Assembly: GCA_023417815.1 (NCBI GenBank)
Contig: JAEZEI010000052.1
Location: 1 to 64,000, forward strand
Direction: 5' to 3'
Length of the DNA stretch: 64,000 nt
Source of the DNA: Bacteroidota bacterium
GTDB lineage: Bacteria > Bacteroidota > Bacteroidia > Chitinophagales > Chitinophagaceae
The translations under genes were made by a program, and so were the position numbers. How positions within the stretch are numbered: position 1 is the first letter of the stretch; every line of letters begins with the position of its first letter. Below, piece after piece: positions 13,669-23,149 of the stretch. A model generated the notes under the pieces. That model was not told the DNA's origin and made no database searches. It worked only from the letters and a program-made list of their open reading frames with translations.

Positions 13669-16362
13669 TCATTTCTTTTCAGTAAGTTTTTTTTGTTGTG
13701 CTTTGAGCATTTCAATTTCTGCCCGGAGGGTTTCGATCATTTCCTGTTGTTCCTGCACGGCTTTGACCAGGGGGACTACGAAAGATGAGTATTGAATGCT
13801 GTATAGCTTTGAGTTTCCTGCAGGTGCCTTTACCCCGTTGAAGGCGAATCCAATTCGCCTTGCTGCATCTTCCACCTCCTGGGCTATGAAGCCGGTCTGC
13901 ACAATATTTTCTATATCATATTTTCCCTCCCACATAGTGGTGTCTTTAATTCCTGCCATGCTGTTCTGTTTCCTGATATCGAGATTGTAGGTAACGGGGC
14001 GGAGGTTACGAATGAAAGAAAGTCCAGGAACATTTTCAGTCACATTCCTTTTTATTCTTCCGTCGCTGTAATTGAACCAGCCTGTTTGCCCCCCGATCCA
14101 GGTAACGCTTGAATTTCCAATTTCCACCTCGTTACTGTTTCCCGCTATCCAACCGGCAAGATAGCCTATGGCAGTATGATTGCTGGTTCCGGCTGGTTTA
14201 TTTCCTGCAGCCCTGAAGCCCAGCGCAGTATTGCGGGAACCGGTTGTGTTAGTATATAGCGCCTGGTAACCTACACCGGTATTATCCACCCCGGTGGTAC
14301 TGAATCGTAATGTATAGGCCCCGCAGCCGTGGTTGCCCGAGCCGGTGGTATTCGCCACCATGGACTCAAAGCCCAGGGCGGTATTTAAAAATCCGCTCGT
14401 GTTTCCATACATTGCTGCATAGCCGACAGCCAGGTTATTATAGCCACTGCTGTTGCTTAGGAGTGTTTGCCATCCCAGCGCGGTGTTGGCATTACCGGTG
14501 TTGTTTGCAGGGATCGTTGAACCACGCAGGGCTTCATAACCGAGCGCAACATTGTAATTGGTGAATGAGGTGGTTGAATTGTTAGAATAGAACATAGCCC
14601 TTGATCCCACAGCTGTTGCGAAGTTGCCTGCCCTGTTATTGTATAGTACATTAAATCCTATTCCTACATTCAGAACTCCTGTTGAATTGAGGAAGAGCGA
14701 ACTTCCCCCGAATGCTGAATTCTCATTTCCTGAAATATTATTGTGAAGGGAAAGGTATCCTGAGGCAGTGTTTGAGTTTCCTGTCTGATTCTGTTGTAAA
14801 CTATACGTTCCCGTTACTGTATTATTTGATCCTGAAGCATTGGAGAACATAGCCTGATGGCCCAAAGCTATATTTCCCAATCCTGTATTAGCTGATGCAT
14901 TGTTGGATCCCCTTAATGCCTGGAATCCGAATGCAGAATTTGTATTTAAAAAAGAAGTGGTGGTATTATTGGTGTAGAACATTGCATCGGCTCCTACTGC
15001 AGTTGCATATTCTCCTGCCACGTTAGTATACATTGCCTGGCTTCCAATAGCCACATTCGAATTTCCTGTAGTGGTAAATACAAGTGAGTTTAGGCCAATT
15101 GCTGTATTGAAAGAACCCGTACTTATTGATGCCAGGCTGCTACTCCCAATAGCTACATTATTTGTACCTGTGTTGAGAGCAATGTTGAGCGGATATCCTC
15201 TTAATGCATCTCTTCCAATTGCAACATTATTATTTATACCCAGGTTACTCATATATCTCATTGCGTTGGATCCTATGGCGGTTGCTTCTCCTCCTTTCGT
15301 ATTCTCAAGAGCATAATGGCCAATCGCTGTATTATTGCTTCCGGTTTCATTATTCCGGAGTGCATATGACCCAATAGCCAGATTATATTGTCCTGTTGTA
15401 TTAAAATATGATGAATAAAAACCGATTCCCACATTCTCATTCCCGGATATGTTATTGAAAAGGCTGCGATAGCCAATCCCCGTATTGGAAGATCCGATTG
15501 TATTTTTCCCCAGTGCATTCGCACCTATTCCGATATTCTGGTTACCAATGGTATTTAATTCTAAGCTGTAAGGTCCGATTGCGGTGTTTGTGTGTCCATT
15601 ATTTGATGTAAGCGCATTAACTCCAATTGCTGTATTCGTATGCCCTAAAGAATTTTGTTTCAATGCCTCGTATCCGATAGCAAGATTTTGATTGCCAGCT
15701 ATATTAGATCTTAATGCGTCAAAACCTATTGCAAGATTTCTGTTCCCTGATGAATTCTGTAATAAAGTTGATTTCCCTATTGCTGTATTATTACTACCAG
15801 ATAGATTATTAAACAATGCTGAATCACCAATGGCGATCTGATTTTCGGAAGCAGTATTATTTCGAAGAGCCCCGGATCCGATCGCAATTAATCCAGAGGA
15901 TGTTGAATTCAACCCCGCATCCTTCCCTATAAAATAGTTCCTGTTCGTAGCGTTCCACCTTCCGAGCCACTGGTTGTTTTGCCGGAAACTTAATGGCTGG
16001 TCATCTGTGGTGCCAATAAAATTGACAGCCGGATTTGTGCCTGCATTACCGCTTCTTTTCCATGAAAAAGTATCAATGTTGCCATGCATAGAACCTATCC
16101 AGTTCCATTTGACTCCATCATAATAATAGAACCCGGCACTATCCGGATTATTCTGGTAAACAAGCAATCCTGCGGCAGGGGATGTGATGCTATTCCGCTC
16201 CGCTTTGGACATCCTCGGAACCAGTATCCCTTTTGTCGTACTCTTTACATCCAGAATTGCACTTGAATTAGCAGCACTACCATCCGTATTCACAGACAAA
16301 GACTGACCGTGTACGGCATCCAGGAAGTTTGAAACAATAATGAGAATGAGGAGCTTCTTCAT
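13669..16362 (-). CDS. Secreted YadA-head-like repeat protein with C-terminal peptidase S74 chaperone domain
   Basis: A roughly 897-residue protein with an N-terminal signal peptide (MKKLLILIIVSNFL...VHG). From about residue 150 to 730 it consists of some two dozen degenerate repeats of 22-27 residues with the pattern NTAIGxxAL...N..G..N, as in trimeric autotransporter heads and related beta-rolls. The C-terminus has NYSDGRIKRNV, the start of a peptidase S74 intramolecular chaperone domain (Ser of the SDxRxK motif), followed by a coiled coil rich in Glu, Gln and Lys. S74 domains help trimers fold and may then cleave themselves off. No membrane anchor or type IX sorting domain is recognised. 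ATG 16371 is an alternative start. Confidence 0.88.
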   Translation of the reverse strand: MKKLLILIIVSNFLDAVHGQSLSVNTDGSAANSSAILDVKSTTKGILVPRMSKAERNSITSPAAGLLVYQNNPDSAGFYYYDGVKWNWIGSMHGNIDTFSWKRSGNAGTNPAVNFIGTTDDQPLSFRQNNQWLGRWNATNRNYFIGKDAGLNSTSSGLIAIGSGALRNNTASENQIAIGDSALFNNLSGSNNTAIGKSTLLQNSSGNRNLAIGFDALRSNIAGNQNLAIGYEALKQNSLGHTNTAIGVNALTSNNGHTNTAIGPYSLELNTIGNQNIGIGANALGKNTIGSSNTGIGYRSLFNNISGNENVGIGFYSSYFNTTGQYNLAIGSYALRNNETGSNNTAIGHYALENTKGGEATAIGSNAMRYMSNLGINNNVAIGRDALRGYPLNIALNTGTNNVAIGSSSLASISTGSFNTAIGLNSLVFTTTGNSNVAIGSQAMYTNVAGEYATAVGADAMFYTNNTTTSFLNTNSAFGFQALRGSNNASANTGLGNIALGHQAMFSNASGSNNTVTGTYSLQQNQTGNSNTASGYLSLHNNISGNENSAFGGSSLFLNSTGVLNVGIGFNVLYNNRAGNFATAVGSRAMFYSNNSTTSFTNYNVALGYEALRGSTIPANNTGNANTALGWQTLLSNSSGYNNLAVGYAAMYGNTSGFLNTALGFESMVANTTGSGNHGCGAYTLRFSTTGVDNTGVGYQALYTNTTGSRNTALGFRAAGNKPAGTSNHTAIGYLAGWIAGNSNEVEIGNSSVTWIGGQTGWFNYSDGRIKRNVTENVPGLSFIRNLRPVTYNLDIRKQNSMAGIKDTTMWEGKYDIENIVQTGFIAQEVEDAARRIGFAFNGVKAPAGNSKLYSIQYSSFVVPLVKAVQEQQEMIETLRAEIEMLKAQQKKLTEKK

Positions 16363-16503
16363 AACAGGCATTTGGAGAATAAGCTAAACACACCATCCAA
16401 ACATTAAATTGGTATTTCGCAAACGGCAGGGGAAACTTAGGCAACGGCTAACCTATCCCGGGAATTAATTGCAATTTTTGCGTGAGAGTTGTAAATTAAA
16501 TTC

Positions 16504-19500
16504 ATGAAGCTTAGATTGGGAATTCTGTTTTGTGCCATTCTTTTTGCCCAATCGTGCCTTTCACAGTTAAATGAAAAGAACTTTAAGAAGTTATCTGTTG
16601 CTGATGGATTAATTGATAATTACATAACCTCGCTGCAGCAGGATAGCTCAGGCTTTATATGGGCTGGCACTGATGTGGGTCTCAGCAGGTTTGACGGCAA
16701 TTCCTTCACTAACTTTACACAAGGCTCTCCAGCCCTTCCATTAAATTCATCCAGGATCTGGAAGCTAAAAAGGTTTGGAATGCATCTTGGTATCTTGTCT
16801 ACAGGCGGTTTGCAATTACTTTCTGCGGACAATTTCCGGTTGACTTCTTATACCGTTCCGGGAAGCAGGAGGTTCATATATCTAAATGCTGTTTATGATG
16901 CAATCCAAATTGACAGTTCCAGGTTTGCAATAAATACATCGTCTGGTTTTTATGAGTTGGACCAGGAAGGCGTTCGGTCCAGGCATGATCATTATACAAT
17001 TAAGGATGTAGGAAAAAGAACAATATTATTCGGGAGGGAAATTTTGCAACTTTCCGATTCCCATCTCCTCGTCTTTCACCACAGGAAAAGGGCTTCCTTG
17101 TATGATTTAAAAGGGAAGACGTTACAGGAACTTGACTCTGCCGATGTGAACTGGAAAATGCTGTTTCCAAAACCAGGAGATCATTGGGTTGTACGGTACC
17201 AGGTTTCAAAGGGTTGTTTTATTTTCATTCCTTATGCGGGAAAGGAAATATTCTATTATGACCACGGCCGGAAAAAACTGGTTCGCACCCCGCTTACATT
17301 TCAACCGGGGTTGCAGTTTGGCTGGGAAAGTTCCATAACCAATCTTTCCGACTCCACTTTTGCAATAAATACCTTCAATACCGGGCTCTATACCTTTAAT
17401 CTTGATCGTGAAACAGGAAAGATCAACTTATCCAACCGGCACCTTTCCATGTATAAGATCACATGCATCTTAAAGGACAGGGAAGGCAGGCTTTGGGCTG
17501 GAACTAACAAGGGGCTGCTGATGCAAAAGATGGGAAACCCTTTTATAAGATCATTCCATTATGAGGACAGCAACTCTCCCGGGGGGAGTTTTACATCCAT
17601 TTACCGGTATGGTGATGCGCTCTATGCGGGTAGATATTCTTTTTCCAACGGCCTTGTAATCATTGATCCTGTCTCAATGAAGACAAGGAAGAAGATCAGC
17701 TTTTTTAATGATCATAACGCGTGGAATGAAGTGACCTCAATCATCAGCTATTCCAAGGATACTTTATGGATAGGAACCACTAACGGCATTTTATGGTTCA
17801 ATGTAAATGATCATACCTATGGTAAAATTAATGCAAAACCTGGCTTGTCTAAGTTTGTAGCCATACTTCACCCCCCGGACAAGAATGGTTATGCATGGAT
17901 AATTAATCATCTTAATGGTGCGGTATTCCGTTACCATTTACGTACCCGAACATTTTCAGAGATTTCCGACAGCACCACCCCAAATATTCCTTTTACCCGG
18001 ATTAAGGCTGCCGTATATGATTCTTATGGCGATGTGTGGTTAAGTGGCCATTCTCTTGCCCGCTTTAATGTTTCGGCCAACAAATTTGATACTGTGTTCT
18101 CTGAATATGCAGGCCCCAATCCGTTCAATGATGATATAATTGTCATCAAAGCCGATATGAACGGAAATCTTTGGATCCATAATAGTTCTAATGGACTTCT
18201 TAAGTATAATATCAGGGATAAAAAATATAACCACTTTGGAGTTGTGAACGGTTTGCCTGGTGATGTTATTCAAAGTCTTAGCGATGTGGTAAATGAAAAA
18301 ATATGGTTAGGAGGAAACAGTAATCTTATTTCTTTAAACATAAGAACAGGCCAGGTAAATGTATTTGATCAGCAGGATGGATTGCCGGAAACCAAGCCCA
18401 CTGCCAGGAACATATACTTTGATGAAACTGATCGCAGGTTTTATATGGGCTCGGGTGATAACCTGATCGTATTTGACGAAGAGCCTGTTTTACGGACCAT
18501 TTCCGAGCCAAGGATACTTTCCGTGTCAATAAATTCCGACAGCATTGTTTTTGAACCTCACAACCTGGATCTTCTCTACTACCAGAATAATCTTTCGATC
18601 AGCTTTACCGTAGTTGATTTTGAAAAAAAGAATAGCAGGTTTTATTACAGGATTAATAATGATACATCCTGGACATTTCTAAATGATCAGCGATCATTGA
18701 ATTTAAGCGGGCTGTCGCCAGGTAAATACCTTTTGCAACTTATGACCAGGGACGGACCCGGAACTGAAAAGATCACCTGCCTCCCGATCCGTATTAATCC
18801 CCCATTCTGGAAAAAGTGGTGGTTCATTTCCTTATTAACATTGATCACCGCAGGTTGCATCATCCTGATTTTTAAGAGAAGGTTAATAGTGATTGAACGC
18901 CGGTCGACTATTGACGGAATGCTTGCACAGGCAGAAATGAAGGCGCTGCATGCTCAAATGAACCCGCATTTTATTTTCAACAGCCTGAACAGCATAAGGG
19001 AAATGATCCTGCTGGAAAAGAACAGGGAGGCTTCAAGGTATCTTGCAAAATTTGCGGCTTTAATAAGATTGACCCTGGATCATTCAGGTAGGTATTTGAT
19101 TACCCTGTCAGAAAATATCCAATACCTTGAACGGTATATAGAAATGGAACGTATCCGTACCAGCAGGTTTGAATGCAGGATAACTTCCGACATAAAAGAG
19201 GAGCATGATGAAATATTAATTCCTCCAATGCTAATTCAGCCATTCATTGAAAATTCCATATGGCATGGTATGCCTGCAACGGGCGATCTGCTTGTAAATG
19301 TGCATTTTTCATCTAAAAACAATAAACTTATCTGTATTGTGGATGATAATGGCGTTGGTCTTGATCAATCGGTTAAATCAAATGGTCATGAATCAATTGG
19401 AATAAAGAATATCCGGAACAGGCTGAACCTGATGAATGAAAAATATAATGTGGAGAGCAGGGTTGATATGATCGACAAGTCATTAACAGGGAAAGAAAGC

Positions 19501-19572
19501 GGAACAACAATTAATTTAATACTTCCCTTATATCTTGGAACAAATGAAAAGATTAAGAACAATATTGGTTGA
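16504..19572 (+). CDS. Two-component beta-propeller sensor histidine kinase, LytS type
   Basis: A 1022-residue membrane sensor. After a signal peptide (MKLRLGILFCAILFAQSCLS) come many Reg_prop propeller blades (SGFIWAGTDVGLSRFDG, EGRLWAGTNKGLLM, DTLWIGTTNGILWF), then a Y_Y_Y-like beta-sandwich (NNLSISFTVVDFEKKNSRFYYR). One membrane helix lies at about 772-793, and a His_kinase domain (PF06580 type) follows with acceptor His822 in QMNPHFIFNSLNS. The ATPase region shows FIENSIWHGM and DDNGVGLD. It overlaps the LytTR regulator by 29 bases and forms a pair with it. The ligand is unknown; such propeller sensors often detect periplasmic compounds or envelope state. Confidence 0.93.
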   Translation: MKLRLGILFCAILFAQSCLSQLNEKNFKKLSVADGLIDNYITSLQQDSSGFIWAGTDVGLSRFDGNSFTNFTQGSPALPLNSSRIWKLKRFGMHLGILSTGGLQLLSADNFRLTSYTVPGSRRFIYLNAVYDAIQIDSSRFAINTSSGFYELDQEGVRSRHDHYTIKDVGKRTILFGREILQLSDSHLLVFHHRKRASLYDLKGKTLQELDSADVNWKMLFPKPGDHWVVRYQVSKGCFIFIPYAGKEIFYYDHGRKKLVRTPLTFQPGLQFGWESSITNLSDSTFAINTFNTGLYTFNLDRETGKINLSNRHLSMYKITCILKDREGRLWAGTNKGLLMQKMGNPFIRSFHYEDSNSPGGSFTSIYRYGDALYAGRYSFSNGLVIIDPVSMKTRKKISFFNDHNAWNEVTSIISYSKDTLWIGTTNGILWFNVNDHTYGKINAKPGLSKFVAILHPPDKNGYAWIINHLNGAVFRYHLRTRTFSEISDSTTPNIPFTRIKAAVYDSYGDVWLSGHSLARFNVSANKFDTVFSEYAGPNPFNDDIIVIKADMNGNLWIHNSSNGLLKYNIRDKKYNHFGVVNGLPGDVIQSLSDVVNEKIWLGGNSNLISLNIRTGQVNVFDQQDGLPETKPTARNIYFDETDRRFYMGSGDNLIVFDEEPVLRTISEPRILSVSINSDSIVFEPHNLDLLYYQNNLSISFTVVDFEKKNSRFYYRINNDTSWTFLNDQRSLNLSGLSPGKYLLQLMTRDGPGTEKITCLPIRINPPFWKKWWFISLLTLITAGCIILIFKRRLIVIERRSTIDGMLAQAEMKALHAQMNPHFIFNSLNSIREMILLEKNREASRYLAKFAALIRLTLDHSGRYLITLSENIQYLERYIEMERIRTSRFECRITSDIKEEHDEILIPPMLIQPFIENSIWHGMPATGDLLVNVHFSSKNNKLICIVDDNGVGLDQSVKSNGHESIGIKNIRNRLNLMNEKYNVESRVDMIDKSLTGKESGTTINLILPLYLGTNEKIKNNIG

Positions 19573-20299
19573 TGATGAACAAAGCGCCCTGGTTACAATG
19601 GAGAAATTGCTGGGGCAGGTGCAGGCAAATGTGGAGATCGTAGCCTGTAGTTCAAACGCGAATGATGCCATTTCTGCAATAATGAAGCATCAGCCCGACC
19701 TTGTTATCCTGGATATTATGATGCCCGGGCAAAATGGATTCGATTTGCTTAAGCAACTTTCCGGAGTCTCTTTTGAGATCCTGTTTGTGACGGCACATAA
19801 TTCTTTTATGGAAAAGGCATTTCGGTTCAGTGCAATCGATTACCTGCTAAAACCTGTAGAAGAAGAACTTCTCGCAGACGCAATTAAAAGAGTCGAAAGA
19901 AGGGTAGCAATGGATGGAAGGGATCTTCCATTGAAGAACTTACTTCACCAGTTAAGCGATAGGGGCAAAAAACTGTGTATTCCTTCACAACGTGGATTTG
20001 AGATAGAGGATATTGCGGGTATAATATATTGCGAAGCAAATAATAATTATACAAACATCCATTTTGCCGGCAGGCGTTCTATCTGCTCGTCGAAGCCTAT
20101 CCTTGAATATGAGAACATGCTTAAAGAATATGGATTTGTAAGGATACATAAATCTTCATTGGTGAATCTTGACCATATAAAGGAATATCTGAGGGGAGAA
20201 GGTGGATCAATAATCCTTTCAAATGGAATGGAAGTGGAAGTTTCAAGAAGGCGTAAAGATCATCTGCTAGGTTGCATGAAGCAATTTTTTCGATCATGA
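19544..20299 (+). CDS. LytTR-family response regulator
   Basis: A 251-residue partner of the preceding kinase. The receiver domain has TILVDDEQSAL, the phospho-acceptor Asp in LVILDIMMPGQNGF and the Lys in DYLLKPVEEE. The C-terminal LytTR DNA-binding domain has IAGIIYCEANNNYTNIHF, FVRIHKSSLVNLDHI and VEVSRRRKDHL. ATG 19544 (MKRLRTILVDDE) is preferred; an in-frame TTG at 19535 is also possible. Its stop overlaps the convergent ABC ATPase stop by six bases (TCATGA). Confidence 0.93.
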   Translation: MKRLRTILVDDEQSALVTMEKLLGQVQANVEIVACSSNANDAISAIMKHQPDLVILDIMMPGQNGFDLLKQLSGVSFEILFVTAHNSFMEKAFRFSAIDYLLKPVEEELLADAIKRVERRVAMDGRDLPLKNLLHQLSDRGKKLCIPSQRGFEIEDIAGIIYCEANNNYTNIHFAGRRSICSSKPILEYENMLKEYGFVRIHKSSLVNLDHIKEYLRGEGGSIILSNGMEVEVSRRRKDHLLGCMKQFFRS

Positions 20300-20902
20300 C
20301 CTGTAATCTGTGATCCTTATTACTTCATCACAGAGATCGTATTCATGTTCATCGTTGCTGCTGATGATCACGATCCTGTTACCGGAAAATTCTTCTATAA
20401 GCCTGCGGTATAAACTGATGCCCTCCGCATCAAGGTTGGTTGTTGGTTCATCCAGCATCAATACCCGGGTATCGCTGAAGAAAGCCTGGCCCAGTTTCAG
20501 CCTTTGCTTCATCCCGCTGCTGAAATAACGTATCTGCTTATTCGCTGCAGATGAAAGCCCGGTTTCTTCCAGGATCTTCCCCGGCTGCGCCGACAGGGAT
20601 TTGAACTTTTCATGAAAGCGGAGCGCTTCCATGGCGGTTAGTTCTTCAACCAATTCAAGATAAGGCGCTGCAAAGCTTACCTGCAGATAAGGCTCCTCTA
20701 TTTTTTTATGATCAATGGAATAATTGATCCTTCCTTCGCTATGAAGAATACTGCCTGCGATTACCTGGAGCAGTGTGGATTTACCCGAACCATTCGGGCC
20801 AGTGATAGCATATTTCTTTCCTTCAGTGAATTGAAGATCAATATGCCGGAAGATCCATTCGCGGTTATACCGCTTGCCTGTGTCTGCAAGCTCAATCCTC
20901 AT
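20294..20902 (-). CDS. ABC transporter ATP-binding protein
   Basis: A ~202-residue single nucleotide-binding domain with Walker A GPNGSGKST, the signature YFSSGMKQRLKLG and Walker B VLMLDEPTTNLD. The start lies inside the 3' end of lpxA; ATG 20902 gives MRIELADTGKRY, which fits family starts, and ATG 20920 would add six residues. The gene is the last in the lpxC-lpxA run. No permease is adjacent, so its transport partner is unknown. Confidence 0.9.
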   Translation of the reverse strand: MRIELADTGKRYNREWIFRHIDLQFTEGKKYAITGPNGSGKSTLLQVIAGSILHSEGRINYSIDHKKIEEPYLQVSFAAPYLELVEELTAMEALRFHEKFKSLSAQPGKILEETGLSSAANKQIRYFSSGMKQRLKLGQAFFSDTRVLMLDEPTTNLDAEGISLYRRLIEEFSGNRIVIISSNDEHEYDLCDEVIRITDYRS

Positions 20903-21689
20903 CGGTTTCGCCTTTCGCATGAACTTTAATGATCCCGCGCTGGCTCTTCCTGATAAAGTCTACGATCAGGTCTCTTTGCTCGGTAGCAGGGAGATTGTCT
21001 GTCACGAATTCCAATGCCTGGGTGGTATTCATCCCTTTATAATAGATATTCCTGTAAACTTCAAGTATCTCGTTTATCGTTTCATTAGAGAAGCCCCGGC
21101 GCTGAAGGCCAACGGAATTCACTCCTACATAACTCAGTGGTGAGCGGCCGGCCTTTATAAATGGAGGCACATCCTTACGTATAACAGTGTGCCCTGCGAT
21201 ATAGGTATGAGCCCCGATCCTTGTGAACTGGGGAGCTCCAGCTAAACCTCCAAGTATAGCATGATCGCCTATCTCTACGTGCCCTGCAAGCTGAACCGAG
21301 TTGGCCAAAATGACATTATCGCCAAGAATGCAATCGTGGGCAACATGCGCATAAGCCATGAGGAGGCAATTATTGCCGATCACTGTCTTCCACTTATCCT
21401 GCGTTCCGCGGTGAATGGTCACGAACTCCCGAATAGTTGTATTATCGCCGATCTCCACGGTGGTCTTCTCACCAATAAATTTCAGATCCTGTGGAATGGC
21501 GCCTATTACCGCCCCGGGAAATATCTGGCAATTCCTGCCTATGGTTGTACCAGGGAAGATCACAGCGTTCGACATGATCGTGCTTCCTTCACCGATGATG
21601 ACATCATCGTGGATAACCGCAAATGGTTCAATGGTAACATTGTTTCCCACCTTTGCCGCCTGGCTGATATGCGCTAAGGGACTGATCAT
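20892..21689 (-). CDS. lpxA: Acyl-ACP--UDP-N-acetylglucosamine O-acyltransferase LpxA
   Basis: A 265-residue enzyme of the first lipid A step, transferring 3-hydroxyacyl chains from ACP to UDP-GlcNAc. The left-handed beta-helix hexapeptide repeats are visible (IGRNCQIFPGAVIGAIPQDLK; VTIHRGTQDKW). The catalytic His lies in LLMAYAHVAHDC. The C-terminus is helical. The start codon overlaps the lpxC-fabZ stop by four bases (ATGA), indicating coupled translation. Confidence 0.96.
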   Translation of the reverse strand: MISPLAHISQAAKVGNNVTIEPFAVIHDDVIIGEGSTIMSNAVIFPGTTIGRNCQIFPGAVIGAIPQDLKFIGEKTTVEIGDNTTIREFVTIHRGTQDKWKTVIGNNCLLMAYAHVAHDCILGDNVILANSVQLAGHVEIGDHAILGGLAGAPQFTRIGAHTYIAGHTVIRKDVPPFIKAGRSPLSYVGVNSVGLQRRGFSNETINEILEVYRNIYYKGMNTTQALEFVTDNLPATEQRDLIVDFIRKSQRGIIKVHAKGETDED

Positions 21690-23110
21690 ACCTGTTCTTT
21701 AGGTCTTTTTACTATTTGTGCAACCAATACGGCCTCGGTAACAAGTTTGTCACCAATATAAATCGTTCCTTTCATTTCACAAATTCCTCTCCTGATAGGC
21801 TGTAATAATTCCATCTTCAGGATAAGGGTATCCCCCGGAACTACTTTCTGTTTGAACTTGCAATTCTCGATCTTCAGGAAGTAGGTATCGTACTGGTCTT
21901 CTGTATCCCTGGGTATGGCCAGGAATCCACCTGCCTGTGCAAGGGCTTCAACCTGCAGCACGCCCGGCATTACCGAATTGCCGGGAAAATGCCCCTGGAA
22001 GAACGGCTCGTTATAAGTCACGTTCTTGATGGCGATCACATATTTATCCGTAAGCTCCATCACCTTGTCTACTAACAGGAAGGGATAACGGTGAGGTAGG
22101 GTTTTTTCAATCTGGTGTATATCCAGCAAAGGAGGCTTGGTTGGATCATATTTCGGAACATCGCCCTTAAGCCTGTACTTCTTAATATGCTCCTTGATCT
22201 TTTTCGCAAATTTTACATTCGAGGAATGCCCGGGGCGGTTCGCAATGATATGTGCCTTGAAGGGATATCCTACCAGGGCAAGATCACCAACAACATCAAG
22301 GAGTTTATGCCGCGCAGGCTCATTCGGGAAACGCAGCCTTAAATTATTCAAAATGCCTTCTTCACTGACCCTCACGTCGGTTTTATGAAAGATCTTTGAG
22401 ATCCTTTCCACCTGGTCGTCGGTGATAGGCTTGTCTACAACTACGATGGCATTGTTGATATCACCACCTTTAATAAGGTTGTTGCCTACCAGGAATTCCA
22501 GTTCGTGGAAGAAGCAAAATGTCCGGCTTCCTGCAATTTCATCCTTGAAATCTGCTATTTGCCTAAGATCTGCATGCTGGGTACCAAGCACAGGAGAATT
22601 AAAATCGATAAGTGTATTGATCCTGTAGCCATCATACGGCAGGGCAACCATTTCCACCTTCTTGTCATCATCCGTGAAAACAATATTGCTCCTTATCTCG
22701 TAGTAGATCTTTTCTTCATCCAGTTTCTGAACTCCTGCTTTGGATAATGCCTCCACGAAAGGTTCAGCGCTGCCATCCAGGATAGGAACTTCTTCGCCAT
22801 CGATCTCGATCAGCACATTGTCGATCTCCATACCCACAAGAGCCGCCATAAGGTGTTCTATAGTGCTTATTCTTGCCCCATTCACCTCGATAGTGGTACT
22901 CCGGTTCGTGTCGATCACATTATCCACATCAGCCTTCACCAGGGTCTTCTCAGGGAGGTCAACCCGCTGAAAAACGATACCGGTATTAGCCGCGGCCGGC
23001 TTCAGCCTCATTGTAACAGACTGCCCCGTGTGAATGCCGGCGCCGGAAATAACGAGTTCCTCCTTTATAGTTTGCTGATAACTAATGCCGTTTCCGGTCG
23101 AAATATCCAT
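21686..23110 (-). CDS. lpxC/fabZ: Bifunctional UDP-3-O-acyl-GlcNAc deacetylase / 3-hydroxyacyl-ACP dehydratase
   Basis: A 474-residue fusion typical of Bacteroidota. The LpxC half has GAGIHTGQSVTM, STIEHLMAALVG with a zinc-ligand His, and ARHKLLDVVGDLALVG with the other His/Asp ligands. The FabZ half starts near residue 315 with IEKTLPHRYPFLLVDK and continues with FQGHFPGNSVMPGVLQVEALAQ, carrying the catalytic His and Glu. It commits lipid A synthesis and supplies fatty-acid elongation. ATG 23110 is chosen; the open frame reaches 23149 but the extra 13 residues are not family-like. Confidence 0.96.
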   Translation of the reverse strand: MDISTGNGISYQQTIKEELVISGAGIHTGQSVTMRLKPAAANTGIVFQRVDLPEKTLVKADVDNVIDTNRSTTIEVNGARISTIEHLMAALVGMEIDNVLIEIDGEEVPILDGSAEPFVEALSKAGVQKLDEEKIYYEIRSNIVFTDDDKKVEMVALPYDGYRINTLIDFNSPVLGTQHADLRQIADFKDEIAGSRTFCFFHELEFLVGNNLIKGGDINNAIVVVDKPITDDQVERISKIFHKTDVRVSEEGILNNLRLRFPNEPARHKLLDVVGDLALVGYPFKAHIIANRPGHSSNVKFAKKIKEHIKKYRLKGDVPKYDPTKPPLLDIHQIEKTLPHRYPFLLVDKVMELTDKYVIAIKNVTYNEPFFQGHFPGNSVMPGVLQVEALAQAGGFLAIPRDTEDQYDTYFLKIENCKFKQKVVPGDTLILKMELLQPIRRGICEMKGTIYIGDKLVTEAVLVAQIVKRPKEQV

Positions 23111-23149
23111 AGCTGCAAAAGTAGGGAAAGGATTTCGGTCGTAGAGCAA

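Noticed and set aside
13900..15900. Regularly spaced repeats that could be mistaken for a CRISPR array or tandem DNA repeat
   Set aside because: The periodicity is at the protein level (NTAIG-type repeats of 22-27 residues); DNA units differ in sequence and length and there are no cas genes.
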